A stretch of 26,393 bases of DNA, taken from assembly GCA_037442025.1 (NCBI GenBank), contig JBBIRB010000039.1, positions 1 through 26,393 of the forward strand, in the 5' to 3' direction. The notes under the pieces were generated by a model that was not told the DNA's origin, did no database searches, and was given only the letters and a program-made list of their open reading frames with translations. Within the stretch, counting starts at the first letter, position 1. Every line of letters starts with the position of its first letter. The stretch is from UBA2287 sp037442025 (GTDB lineage Bacteria; Bacteroidota; Bacteroidia; Bacteroidales; Tenuifilaceae). Positions 6,612 through 14,223 of this stretch are shown piece after piece. Both the position numbers and the translations under genes were made by a program.

Positions 6612-7223
6612 TTAGTAAACGGTAAGTTTTGAACTTGCATTGATTTGATTGATATATGATAGTATTTCTGTTCTGCCAGTTCGGGTTACTGCCGAGCAAG
6701 TGAAATGTTGTGGTAATTCTTCCCATTGGGTTAAGAGTTCTTTGTTGAATTTGGCTATGGTAGTACCAAGTGCAACAGAACTTATTTTATCGGTTTTAGT
6801 GAAAACCAACGAGAAGGGTATTCCGTTAATTCCTAGCCAATTAATGAATGTAAGGTCGATGGCTTGGGGCTCGAGGCGCGAATCGATCAGTACAAAAAGG
6901 GTGAAAAGATTTTCTCTTCCTAAAATATACTTGGTTATAGTATCAGAAAACACTTCCCGTTTGCTCTTCGAAACCTTAGCATAACCGTAGCCTGGCAAAT
7001 CGACCAAATACCAACTATCGTTAATGTTGTAGTGGTTTATGAGCTGGGTTTTGCCGGGAGTCCCCGAAACCTTTGCAAGCGCTTTAATGCCCGTTAGCAT
7101 ATTGATGAGCGACGATTTGCCAACATTGGAACGGCCAATGAATGCGTACTCTGGGAGATTTGGATTAGGGCATTGCTCCAACTTTGCACTGCTTTTTACA
7201 AAGGTTGCTGAACGAATTACCAT
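6612..7223 (-). CDS. engB: Ribosome biogenesis GTP-binding protein EngB (YihA/YsxC)
   Basis: Essential small GTPase that acts in late assembly of the 50S subunit. 203 residues, normal length. The GTPase motifs are in order: G1 GRSNVGKSS (30-38), G2 threonine in SGTPGKTQ (53-60), G3 DLPGYGYAK (75-83), G4 TKTD (142-145) and G5 SAVT (177-180). The N-terminal SATFVKSS and the EYAFIGRSNVGKS lead-in are typical of the family. It has its own TACTTTTG promoter box and is separated from prs by the palindromic element, so it is probably monocistronic. Confidence 0.97.
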   Translation of the reverse strand: MVIRSATFVKSSAKLEQCPNPNLPEYAFIGRSNVGKSSLINMLTGIKALAKVSGTPGKTQLINHYNINDSWYLVDLPGYGYAKVSKSKREVFSDTITKYILGRENLFTLFVLIDSRLEPQAIDLTFINWLGINGIPFSLVFTKTDKISSVALGTTIAKFNKELLTQWEELPQHFTCSAVTRTGRTEILSYINQINASSKLTVY

Positions 7224-7246
7224 AGCCTTTCAATTTTTATAAATAG

Positions 7247-7254
7247 CAAAAGTA
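7247..7254 (-). promoter_or_regulatory. -7 box TACTTTTG for engB
   Basis: Minus-strand TACTTTTG matches TAnnTTTG, 23 bases before the engB ATG. No clear -33 TTTG. Confidence 0.55.
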
Positions 7255-7332
7255 CAATAATTCGTTGGCCTGTTTGCATCGAGCCTCGCAATTAATAAGA
7301 AGAACCCTAGGAGTAAACTTCGTTTTGGTGTT

Positions 7333-8568
7333 TTATTTATTTTTGAATGTAAGAGCGTACCTCTCGGCTTCCTTCATGACGCGTAGGAAATTTAATCCCC
7401 ATATTTTTTCGATGTCTTTTGATTTGTAGCCTCTACGGATTAGTTCCGCAGTAATGTTGACCATTTCGCTAGCATCGGAACATCCTGAGATACCCCCCCC
7501 GCCATCGAAATCGCTACCAATACCAACGTGGTCAATCCCAGCAATTCTAACTATGTGGTCTATATGGTCAACTGCATCGGAAACTGAAGCGAGGTCGCGA
7601 GGGTAAATGTCATCAAGAGCGTACCACTCTTCAATTGCTTTTTTCCGGGTTTCGGGGTCAAGGTCTTTGTAGTTATTGTATTTTACCCTGAGTGCAAGTT
7701 GTGCGCTATCGCGCATTGGATTTGGATTAGGAGTTTTAATATAGTCGCTTAGCAAGCAAAGTTGAATTACACCACCCGAACGGGCAATGGCTTTAATGTG
7801 TGTGTCGCTCAGGTTGCGTGGAGTTTCACAAAGGGCGCGTGCGCAACTGTGCGAAGCAAAAACTGGTACAGCAGAAGTAGCTATGCAATCCATAACTGTT
7901 TTGTCAGACACATGGCTTATATCGATAAGCATTCCAAGTCGATTGAGTTCCTTAATAACGTCAAGCCCAAAAGGACTTAAACCGTTATGAATTTCGCCTT
8001 CGGGGTCGGTAGATGAGTCGCATATTTGGTTGTTGCGGGTATGGCAAAGCGTTAAGTATCTTGCTCCCAGTTGATAATATTTGGATAGAATCGACATGTC
8101 TGTACCAATTGGGTAGCCATTCTCAACGCCGATGTATATGGCTTTTTTCCCTTGCTTTTTCAATTTAAGGGCATCATCGGAGGTGAAAGCAATTTGAACA
8201 CGCTCTGGGAAACGAGCAACCTCATTGTGAACAGCATCAAAAATTTTGAGGGCTCTTTCGTTTGCTTCTTGGTATTTTTGTGGTGTTAATGCATCCTGTC
8301 CAATAAACACCGCAAAAAATGCAGCATCGAGTTTACCTTGTTCCATTTTTAAGAGATTAACTTTGCTGCTTTTTGCATTACTACTGCCCTCAAAGTCGAA
8401 CCCGGGTCTGAGGAAGGCCAGTGGTGTGTCGGTATGAGTGTCAATGGTCACAATTTCGTTATGAAGAGCTTTGGCTTTGTTTAGCAGCTGCTCTTGAGAA
8501 ATATTACTATTACTGCAACTCAAAAAGAACAAAGGGAGAAATAGGAATGTAACCTTGGAGAACACCAT
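7333..8568 (-). CDS. Membrane dipeptidase (peptidase family M19), lipoprotein
   Basis: Zinc metallo-dipeptidase of the renal-dipeptidase family, which hydrolyses dipeptides including some with a D-residue. I start it at ATG 8568 rather than 8607, because the shorter form gives a proper lipoprotein signal (FSKVTFLFLPLFFLSC, lipobox FLSC), so the mature enzyme is anchored to a membrane and faces the periplasm or outside. Metal-site motifs are in order: DTHTDTPL (His and Asp), GVENGYPIG (bridging Glu), DISHVS and FASHS (His ligands), and GIGSDFDGG (Asp). About 411 residues, normal for the family. It follows the YceI-like gene but is separated from it by a terminator. Confidence 0.94.
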   Translation of the reverse strand: MVFSKVTFLFLPLFFLSCSNSNISQEQLLNKAKALHNEIVTIDTHTDTPLAFLRPGFDFEGSSNAKSSKVNLLKMEQGKLDAAFFAVFIGQDALTPQKYQEANERALKIFDAVHNEVARFPERVQIAFTSDDALKLKKQGKKAIYIGVENGYPIGTDMSILSKYYQLGARYLTLCHTRNNQICDSSTDPEGEIHNGLSPFGLDVIKELNRLGMLIDISHVSDKTVMDCIATSAVPVFASHSCARALCETPRNLSDTHIKAIARSGGVIQLCLLSDYIKTPNPNPMRDSAQLALRVKYNNYKDLDPETRKKAIEEWYALDDIYPRDLASVSDAVDHIDHIVRIAGIDHVGIGSDFDGGGGISGCSDASEMVNITAELIRRGYKSKDIEKIWGLNFLRVMKEAERYALTFKNK

Positions 8569-8625
8569 ATGCTTATTTTTGCCTTTTTTGATACTGATTC
8601 GAAACAAAGGATTAATGGTTAGAAT

Positions 8626-8660
8626 AAAAAAAGGCCCGACACATAGATGCCGAACCTTTT
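8626..8660 (-). terminator. Terminator of the YceI-like gene
   Basis: On the minus strand, AAAAGG...CCTTTT forms the outer stem with inner C-G pairs (TTCGGCA against TGTCGGG) and a T7 tract follows. It lies 18 bases after the YceI-like stop codon, so the dipeptidase gene needs its own promoter. Confidence 0.72.
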
Positions 8661-8678
8661 CGATTGTACTGCTTAAAA

Positions 8679-9347
8679 CTATTTTGTAGCTTCAATATTA
8701 ATTTTAAGCGAAACCTCGTCGTGAATGAAGTTATCCTTTAGGTTAGCAAAAATAGATTTTGAACCATAGTTTGCTCTCCAGTTGGTCCTATTTATAATGA
8801 AATTTGGAGTTTGCGCTTTAATACTGTTTGCATCCATGGTAATGTTTGCTGGGAAACTAACACCTCTGGTAATTCCGCGAAGGGTTAGGTTACCCTCTAC
8901 TGTATGAGTTACATTAATTCCCTCAATTACGCTTTGCTGCTCAAGGGGCTTAACTGAAGATATAACAAATGTTGCAGTGGGGAAAGAATCTACTGCAAAA
9001 AAGTCGGCCGATTTAAGGTGCCCTACCAGCATCTGGTTCATTTTTGGATCCTCAATATCTTTTACTGTTAGAGCATTCAGATCCATTACCATTTCTCCTC
9101 CCACAATAGAGTTGTTATTAACAATTAAACTTCCTTTTTGAAGTGGAAAGGTGCCAAAATGAGTGCCACTGGGTTTGGTGCCCAGCCATTCAATAGTTGT
9201 CGCTTCCGTATTGGCTGCGAATTCGGTTCCTTGAGCACTTCCTACGCTGAGTGCGTCTCCAGTTTTTGCTTTCTCGCCTTTAGGTCCTTGCATGCAGCTA
9301 GCCATTAGTACTGAAACTACAGCAAGTAAAAAGATTTTTGTTTTCAT
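8679..9347 (-). CDS. YceI-family lipoprotein
   Basis: 222-residue exported protein with a lipoprotein signal (KIFLLAVVSVLMASC, lipobox MASC), then a linker to about residue 45 and a YceI domain. YceI proteins form a lipocalin-like barrel that binds isoprenoid or other long hydrophobic ligands; in vivo roles are poorly known. Seen directly: TIEWLGTKPSGTHFGTF, MDLNALTVKD, HLKSADFFAVDSFPTATFV and GNLTLRGITRGVSFP, the family's conserved strand sequence. The linker and signal suggest a surface or periplasmic lipoprotein. A terminator follows. Confidence 0.92.
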   Translation of the reverse strand: MKTKIFLLAVVSVLMASCMQGPKGEKAKTGDALSVGSAQGTEFAANTEATTIEWLGTKPSGTHFGTFPLQKGSLIVNNNSIVGGEMVMDLNALTVKDIEDPKMNQMLVGHLKSADFFAVDSFPTATFVISSVKPLEQQSVIEGINVTHTVEGNLTLRGITRGVSFPANITMDANSIKAQTPNFIINRTNWRANYGSKSIFANLKDNFIHDEVSLKINIEATK

Positions 9348-9417
9348 GCTGTTTAATTTTTAAGTCGATAAGTTTAACTAAATTGATTTATTGACTGTAT
9401 AACAGAGCAAAACAAAA

Positions 9418-9453
9418 AAGGTTGAACAAATAAATAATATTTTGTTCAACCTT
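9418..9453 (-). terminator. Rho-independent terminator of the acyltransferase gene
   Basis: Perfect inverted repeat of 13 bp (AAGGTTGAACAAA at 9418-9430 with TTTGTTCAACCTT at 9441-9453) with a 10-base loop. On the minus strand it is followed by six T, 20 bases after the stop of the acyltransferase gene. Confidence 0.88.
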
Positions 9454-9472
9454 ATAAAGGGTTAGTTTAATG

Positions 9473-11284
9473 CTACTCTTCCTGGTCGAATGCGAATTCA
9501 GTAAGATTGAAGCGTTCTAAAATTGTTTTGTCGTTTATTTCCTTCGAAAGTGAAGTGATAACATCGATTGGTACTTGAAAAAGATCAAGTATTAGCAAGC
9601 CATCGAGTGCATTATTGAACTTAGGATCGACATTGAAGCAAACGATTCGCCCGTTAAGTTTTATGTACTTCTTTAGAAGCACAGGCATACGGAATTCCTC
9701 TGGTTCAATATCCTGAATAAACTTGTCGAGTTTACCAATATCGTTGCTGTTTTCGAATATTACCTGGGTGTCGTCTTTGCTTACCGGAACCCTGAACATG
9801 TTCCGGGGTTGTATGAAACGGGCCAATTCGTGGTCGTAGTAATTGGCTTTCATAAAGTTAATTATAATGCCCTTTGAATAATTCGAAAAGCGGTTCGATA
9901 TGCTTACCGGTCCAATGAGATACCGATATTCAGGGTTTTTAATCAGGAAGTAAAGTATGCCCTTCCAAAGTAGGAATAGGGGTAAAGGTTTTCGTTGGTA
10001 TTCCTTAACAATGAACGAGCGCCCCAGCTCAATGCTTTGTTCAAGTATAGGAGTAAAACCATTGCCAATTTTAAATAAACTTTCAATGTAAAAACCTTTC
10101 CTACCGTATCGGTTAATTATTTCTTTACCTTTGCCAGCGCGGTAAGCACCAACAATTGCTTTTGCCTCCTCGTCCCAAATGAAAAGTTGGTTGTAGTATA
10201 GATCAAACTCGTCGATATCAATTTTGCGATTGGTTCCTTCGCCCACATCACGAAATGTAATTTCGCGTAATCGCCCTAGTTCGGTCATTATGTTTGGAAT
10301 ATCAACCGATGGAGCGCATATTACGCTAAAACACTTGCTTTTAAAGAGCAAATGTTTTTCCATGGCTTGCTCCACTTCAGCCTGAATAATTTCAGGTGCT
10401 ACGGGGGCAATAATATCCTCAGTTTTGGTTTCAGGCTTCAATTTATAGGAGAAAAATTTTTTAACCTCAATCGATGAACCAAGTGCATATGTTTTGAGGC
10501 GAAGAAAACGTCCATACCTCGACACATCTGAAAATTCGTTCTGTTCGGCTTTTGAAATGGGGAAACCAATTCGTACTTTGATGATCTTGTTTTTTTTGTT
10601 TAAAAGTTCCGAAGGCAATTTGGCTGTGCGAAGCATTGGGTGGATTAATCCTAATACATGAAAAAGGCGGCTATTGGTTCCCTGAAAATAGATGGGAACA
10701 ACGGGTACTTCATTCTTCTTAATGAATTTTACAATGGAATCGCTCCACTGCCTATCGGCAACCCCCGGAGCCTCGGTATTGTAGTATGTAGAAACCTCGC
10801 CTGCGGGGAAAATACCCAAAGGTTTACCATCTTTTAAATGAGAAATGGCAGCCTTAATTCCAACCAAACTTCCAGCGGTTTGCTGGTTTCCTTCAAATGG
10901 GTCCACAGGGAAAATATAATCTCTCAAGGGGTCAATCTTGCGAAGCAGAAAGTTGGCCATAACCTTGAAATCGGGTCGAGCTTCCAACAGAATTTTAAGC
11001 ATAATCACCCCGTCAATTCCTCCATATGGGTGGTTGGCAATAACAATAAAGGGACCCTCCTTGGGGATTCGCTTAATGTCTTCGGGGTTAACTTCGTACT
11101 TAATTTCAAGTTTTTTAAGTAGCGTATCGAGAAATTCGGGACCCTCGAAATTGGCCACCTCCGAGTACATTTTATTAATTTTGCTAATTCTGAGTATGTA
11201 CATTAGGAGTTTAGCAATGCTTTCACCCCCAATTGTATTTAACCCAGCAGCTCTTTTAAAGTCTTTTGAGTCAACTAGTTTCAT
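9473..11284 (-). CDS. Fused PlsC-type O-acyltransferase and OlsB-type N-acyltransferase (OlsF/GlsB-GlsA-like aminolipid synthase)
   Basis: 603-residue two-domain protein. The N-terminal half is a lysophospholipid acyltransferase-like domain with NHPYGGIDG (84-92; a His-x5-Asp form of the usual His-x4-Asp) and FPAGEVS (159-165). The C-terminal half (about 335-570) matches the OlsB/hemolysin-like N-acyltransferase: ITFRDVGEGTNRKIDIDEFD, FIWDEEAKAIVGAYRAGKG and ELGRSFIVKEYQRKPLPLFL. In OlsF of Serratia and Flavobacterium, and in the separate GlsB and GlsA of Bacteroides, these activities make ornithine or glycine lipids by N- and then O-acylating the amino acid. This gene carries both in one polypeptide, so it can be predicted to make an aminolipid alone. 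The headgroup amino acid is not predictable. It has its own terminator. Confidence 0.85.
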   Translation of the reverse strand: MKLVDSKDFKRAAGLNTIGGESIAKLLMYILRISKINKMYSEVANFEGPEFLDTLLKKLEIKYEVNPEDIKRIPKEGPFIVIANHPYGGIDGVIMLKILLEARPDFKVMANFLLRKIDPLRDYIFPVDPFEGNQQTAGSLVGIKAAISHLKDGKPLGIFPAGEVSTYYNTEAPGVADRQWSDSIVKFIKKNEVPVVPIYFQGTNSRLFHVLGLIHPMLRTAKLPSELLNKKNKIIKVRIGFPISKAEQNEFSDVSRYGRFLRLKTYALGSSIEVKKFFSYKLKPETKTEDIIAPVAPEIIQAEVEQAMEKHLLFKSKCFSVICAPSVDIPNIMTELGRLREITFRDVGEGTNRKIDIDEFDLYYNQLFIWDEEAKAIVGAYRAGKGKEIINRYGRKGFYIESLFKIGNGFTPILEQSIELGRSFIVKEYQRKPLPLFLLWKGILYFLIKNPEYRYLIGPVSISNRFSNYSKGIIINFMKANYYDHELARFIQPRNMFRVPVSKDDTQVIFENSNDIGKLDKFIQDIEPEEFRMPVLLKKYIKLNGRIVCFNVDPKFNNALDGLLILDLFQVPIDVITSLSKEINDKTILERFNLTEFAFDQEE

Positions 11285-11379
11285 CGATTATTAATTGCCA
11301 AGTATGGAGTGCTTTTCCACCAAAAAAGCATCGCAATTTAGCAATAAAATACAAACATTATATAGTACATGCACTTAAA

Positions 11380-11446
11380 ATGAGACGCAAAATGATTAAA
11401 ATTCAATTAAACAGTATAATAACGATTTAAATTTTTTGAGTCTCAT
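11380..11446. repeat. Inverted repeat upstream of the secreted-protein gene
   Basis: ATGAGAC (11380-11386) pairs with GTCTCAT (11440-11446), extended after one mismatch by CAAAA (11388-11392) with TTTTG (11434-11438). It is followed by a long T tract. It could be an operator, a leader hairpin or a weak terminator for transcripts entering from the left; none can be chosen from sequence. Confidence 0.45.
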
Positions 11447-11475
11447 ATCGATTTTTTTTTTAAATTGGTTTACTC

Positions 11476-11483
11476 TAATTTTG
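11476..11483 (+). promoter_or_regulatory. -7 box TAATTTTG for the secreted-protein gene
   Basis: Matches TAnnTTTG, 23 bases before the ATG at 11507. There is only a T-rich stretch at the -33 position. Confidence 0.55.
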
Positions 11484-11506
11484 CATAAAACATAAACCCT
11501 ACGAAA

Positions 11507-12355
11507 ATGAAGAAAATTGTTGTAGTCATTTCGCTTGTGGCATTATCTATTTCGGCTTTTGCCGATAGGTACGTGGCCCGTCATGAAGATATTAAAACTT
11601 TTTTGGGTACAACCACCCATGTAGTTCTCGACAACAATCCTATGTCGGAATATAATATAAAAATTCGTGAAGCAGTTGAGCGGTCATGGACAATTACCCC
11701 TTACAAGTTCATAACTGCTAAAGAGTTTGAAGAAATGCGCACCGATATTTCAAAATCTTTTCTGGTACTACTTCAGGTTAAATTCAGTAAGGATAAGTTT
11801 GAAGCAACCTATAATTTCTTAAGCATAGTACTTGGTGCCGGGGTAAAAAGGCATACCGACTTACCCGATATTTGCTCAATTCCTCTGGGATACAACGCAG
11901 TACCCGAAGATAGTTATACCTATAAACTTGAAAGTTTTATTCGTTTTGCACAAAATCATATAAAAATGCTCAACGACAACCCTAAACTTATTAAAGGTAA
12001 CATTTTTAAACACTACAATAAGTTTACTAAGCAGGTGAAAACAAAAGAATTGTGGGTGCTTGAGAAGGATTTAGACAAAGGGGTACGTAGTTTAACTGAA
12101 CTCAGAAAGGTTTATCCGCACGCAATAAAAATTGTGACGGATGGTGATGTTGAAAAGGCTATCGCCGAAAAAAATCCCAACGTGGTATTTCTTCACAAAG
12201 TTGGTCCTGAAGGTACTAGATTACAAGCTCGTTGCTACAAAATGCTTATAGGTGCTGGTGACGACCAACTATACTATTTCGATTATCACATGATTAATCC
12301 CAAGTTAAAGGATGATGGTTTAAGGGCCAAAGACCTTAAGAAAATATCAAAATAA
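11507..12355 (+). CDS. Secreted protein of unknown function
   Basis: 282 residues with a clear signal peptide (KKIVVVISLVALSISAFA, cleavage likely after AFA). I do not recognise the family. The mature protein is mixed alpha/beta with no cysteine-rich motif, TPR or beta-barrel pattern. Features that stand out are a short hydrophobic segment YNFLSIVLGAGV in the middle and a basic C-terminus ending KAKDLKKISK-like (DGLRAKDLKKISK). It has its own -7 box and is followed by a strong terminator, so it is a single-gene unit. Likely periplasmic; a role cannot be assigned. Confidence 0.8.
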   Translation: MKKIVVVISLVALSISAFADRYVARHEDIKTFLGTTTHVVLDNNPMSEYNIKIREAVERSWTITPYKFITAKEFEEMRTDISKSFLVLLQVKFSKDKFEATYNFLSIVLGAGVKRHTDLPDICSIPLGYNAVPEDSYTYKLESFIRFAQNHIKMLNDNPKLIKGNIFKHYNKFTKQVKTKELWVLEKDLDKGVRSLTELRKVYPHAIKIVTDGDVEKAIAEKNPNVVFLHKVGPEGTRLQARCYKMLIGAGDDQLYYFDYHMINPKLKDDGLRAKDLKKISK

Positions 12356-12375
12356 GGATAGTCAATTTTTGTAAA

Positions 12376-12408
12376 GCCACTCCAAAAGCGTTAGGGAGTG
12401 GCTTTTTT
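12376..12408 (+). terminator. Rho-independent terminator after the secreted-protein gene
   Basis: GCCACTCC (12376-12383) pairs with GGAGTGGC (12395-12402), followed by six T. It lies 20 bases after the stop codon. Confidence 0.9.
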
Positions 12409-12413
12409 ATTGC

Positions 12414-12421
12414 TACTTTTG
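12414..12421 (+). promoter_or_regulatory. -7 box TACTTTTG for ettA
   Basis: Matches TAnnTTTG, 17 bases before the ettA ATG and immediately after the preceding terminator. Confidence 0.58.
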
Positions 12422-12438
12422 CAAAAAATTAAAATAAT

Positions 12439-14112
12439 ATGGCCGACGAAAAAATAATTTTCTCAATGGTTGGGGTTAGTAAAACCTTTCCACCACACAA
12501 AAGAGTTTTGAATAACATTTACTTGTCGTTTTTTTACGGTGCAAAAATTGGAATTTTGGGTTTAAACGGCTCAGGTAAGTCGACCCTAATGAAAATTATT
12601 GCTGGGGTCGAAAAATCGTTTCAGGGCGAGGTGGTTTTCTCCCCTGGCTACTCGGTTGGCTACCTCGAACAGGAGCCTCAGCTCGACGAAACTAAAACCG
12701 TAAAGCAAATTGTTGAAGAGGGTGTTCAGGAGGTTGTCGACCTGCTTCGTGAATACGAAGAGGTTAATGCCAAGTTTGCCGAGCCTATGAGCGACGACGA
12801 AATGAATAAACTCATAGAACGTCAGGGCGAATTAACCGATAGTATTGAGCACAAAGACGGATGGAATCTCGACTCGAAACTAGAACGTGCCATGGATGCC
12901 CTTCGATGCCCCGAACCCGATATGCCAATTAAAGTACTATCGGGTGGAGAGCGTCGTCGCGTGGCCCTTTGCCGTTTGCTCTTAAAGCAACCCGACGTGC
13001 TACTGCTCGACGAGCCCACGAACCACCTCGATGCTGAGTCGGTGCAATGGCTCGAAATGCACCTGCAACAGTACCCCGGTACTGTAATTGCCATTACGCA
13101 CGACCGCTACTTCCTCGACAATGTGGCTGGTTGGATTCTCGAACTCGACCGTGGTGAGGGAATTCCCTGGAAAGGAAACTACTCGTCGTGGCTCGAGCAA
13201 AAGGCCAATCGACTGGCTATGGAAGAGAAGCAGGAGAGCAAACGACGTAAAACCCTCGAGCGCGAGCTCGAATGGGTGCGTATGGCTCCCAAGGCCCGTC
13301 AGGCCAAGAGCAAGGCCCGTTTATCTGCATACGACAAGTTGCTGAACGAGGATGTAAAGCAGAAAGAGGAGCGTCTAGAAATCTTTATACCCAACGGCCC
13401 CCGTTTGGGCGATATGGTTATAGAGTCGAATGGCGTTGCCAAGGCATTTGGCGACAAGTTACTATTCGATAATTTAAATTTTAAACTGCCCCCCAATGGT
13501 ATAGTTGGAATAATTGGCCCTAACGGAGCCGGTAAAACTACGCTGTTCCGACTGATAATGGGAATAGAACAGGCCGATAAGGGCGATTTTAAGATAGGTG
13601 AAACCGTAAAAATTGCTTACGTCGATCAGCAGCACAAGGCCATTGAGCCTGAGAAAACGGTGTTCGAAGTAATTTCGGGCGGTGCCGACCATATAATGAT
13701 TGGCGGCAAGGCCGTGAATGCCCGTGCTTACGTGGCTCGCTTTAACTTTTCGGGTGCCGACCAGGAAAAACTTTGCAGCATGCTTTCGGGCGGAGAGCGA
13801 AACCGCTTGCACCTTGCCCTGGCGCTGAAGGAGGAGGGTAACGTAATACTTCTCGACGAACCCACCAACGACATTGATGTGAACACGCTGCGAGCACTTG
13901 AAGAAGGCCTCGAAAACTTTGCAGGCTGCGCCGTGGTAATTAGTCACGACCGTTGGTTTCTCGACCGAATTGCTACACATATTCTTGCATTCGAGGGCAA
14001 CTCGCAAGTGTATTTCTTCGAAGGTGGCTATACCGATTACGAGGAGAATAGGCGTAAGCGGCTTGGCGACGACGCGCCCCACCGTATTAAGTACAGAAAG
14101 TTGGTAGAATAA
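12439..14112 (+). CDS. ettA: Energy-dependent translational throttle protein EttA (ABC-F ATPase)
   Basis: ABC-F protein that binds the ribosomal E site and, depending on the ATP/ADP ratio, gates entry into the elongation cycle. 557 residues against 555 in E. coli. Two ABC domains are visible: Walker A GLNGSGKST (41-49), signature LSGGERRRVAL, Walker B LLLDEPTNHLD; then the second Walker A GPNGAGKTT, signature LSGGERNRLHL and Walker B ILLDEPTNDID. The charged inter-domain linker (about 250-315) and the C-terminal end HRIKYRKL are typical of EttA rather than Uup or YheS. No membrane segments. Codon use leans to C- and G-ending codons compared with neighbours, as also in hisS, which fits high expression. 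Confidence 0.96.
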   Translation: MADEKIIFSMVGVSKTFPPHKRVLNNIYLSFFYGAKIGILGLNGSGKSTLMKIIAGVEKSFQGEVVFSPGYSVGYLEQEPQLDETKTVKQIVEEGVQEVVDLLREYEEVNAKFAEPMSDDEMNKLIERQGELTDSIEHKDGWNLDSKLERAMDALRCPEPDMPIKVLSGGERRRVALCRLLLKQPDVLLLDEPTNHLDAESVQWLEMHLQQYPGTVIAITHDRYFLDNVAGWILELDRGEGIPWKGNYSSWLEQKANRLAMEEKQESKRRKTLERELEWVRMAPKARQAKSKARLSAYDKLLNEDVKQKEERLEIFIPNGPRLGDMVIESNGVAKAFGDKLLFDNLNFKLPPNGIVGIIGPNGAGKTTLFRLIMGIEQADKGDFKIGETVKIAYVDQQHKAIEPEKTVFEVISGGADHIMIGGKAVNARAYVARFNFSGADQEKLCSMLSGGERNRLHLALALKEEGNVILLDEPTNDIDVNTLRALEEGLENFAGCAVVISHDRWFLDRIATHILAFEGNSQVYFFEGGYTDYEENRRKRLGDDAPHRIKYRKLVE

Positions 14113-14131
14113 CGTTTAAATAGAAAAAGCA

Positions 14132-14168
14132 AAAAGGGGCATTTCCTTCAGGTAGGGCTGCCCCTTTT
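14132..14168 (+). terminator. Terminator after ettA
   Basis: AAAAGGGGCA (14132-14141) pairs perfectly with TGCCCCTTTT (14159-14168). The T-rich end of the stem serves as the U tract. The symmetric A/T flanks would also allow function on the other strand. Confidence 0.85.
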
Positions 14169-14189
14169 AATTTATAGTTCAATAATTTC

Positions 14190-14197
14190 TATCTTTG
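14190..14197 (+). promoter_or_regulatory. -7 box TATCTTTG for hisS
   Basis: Matches TAnnTTTG, 26 bases before the hisS ATG. There is no clear -33 TTTG. Confidence 0.55.
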
Positions 14198-14223
14198 CAT
14201 CCTATTGAATAAAACTGCACAGA

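Noticed and set aside
10838..11294. Plus-strand open frames of 94 and 118 codons opposite the acyltransferase gene
   Set aside because: They overlap the conserved PlsC motif region in antisense, with no recognisable domain or promoter.
13474..14082. Long minus-strand open frame (202 codons) inside ettA
   Set aside because: It is antisense to a clearly conserved ABC-F gene, the translation shows no family pattern, and the open frame is a by-product of ettA codon use.
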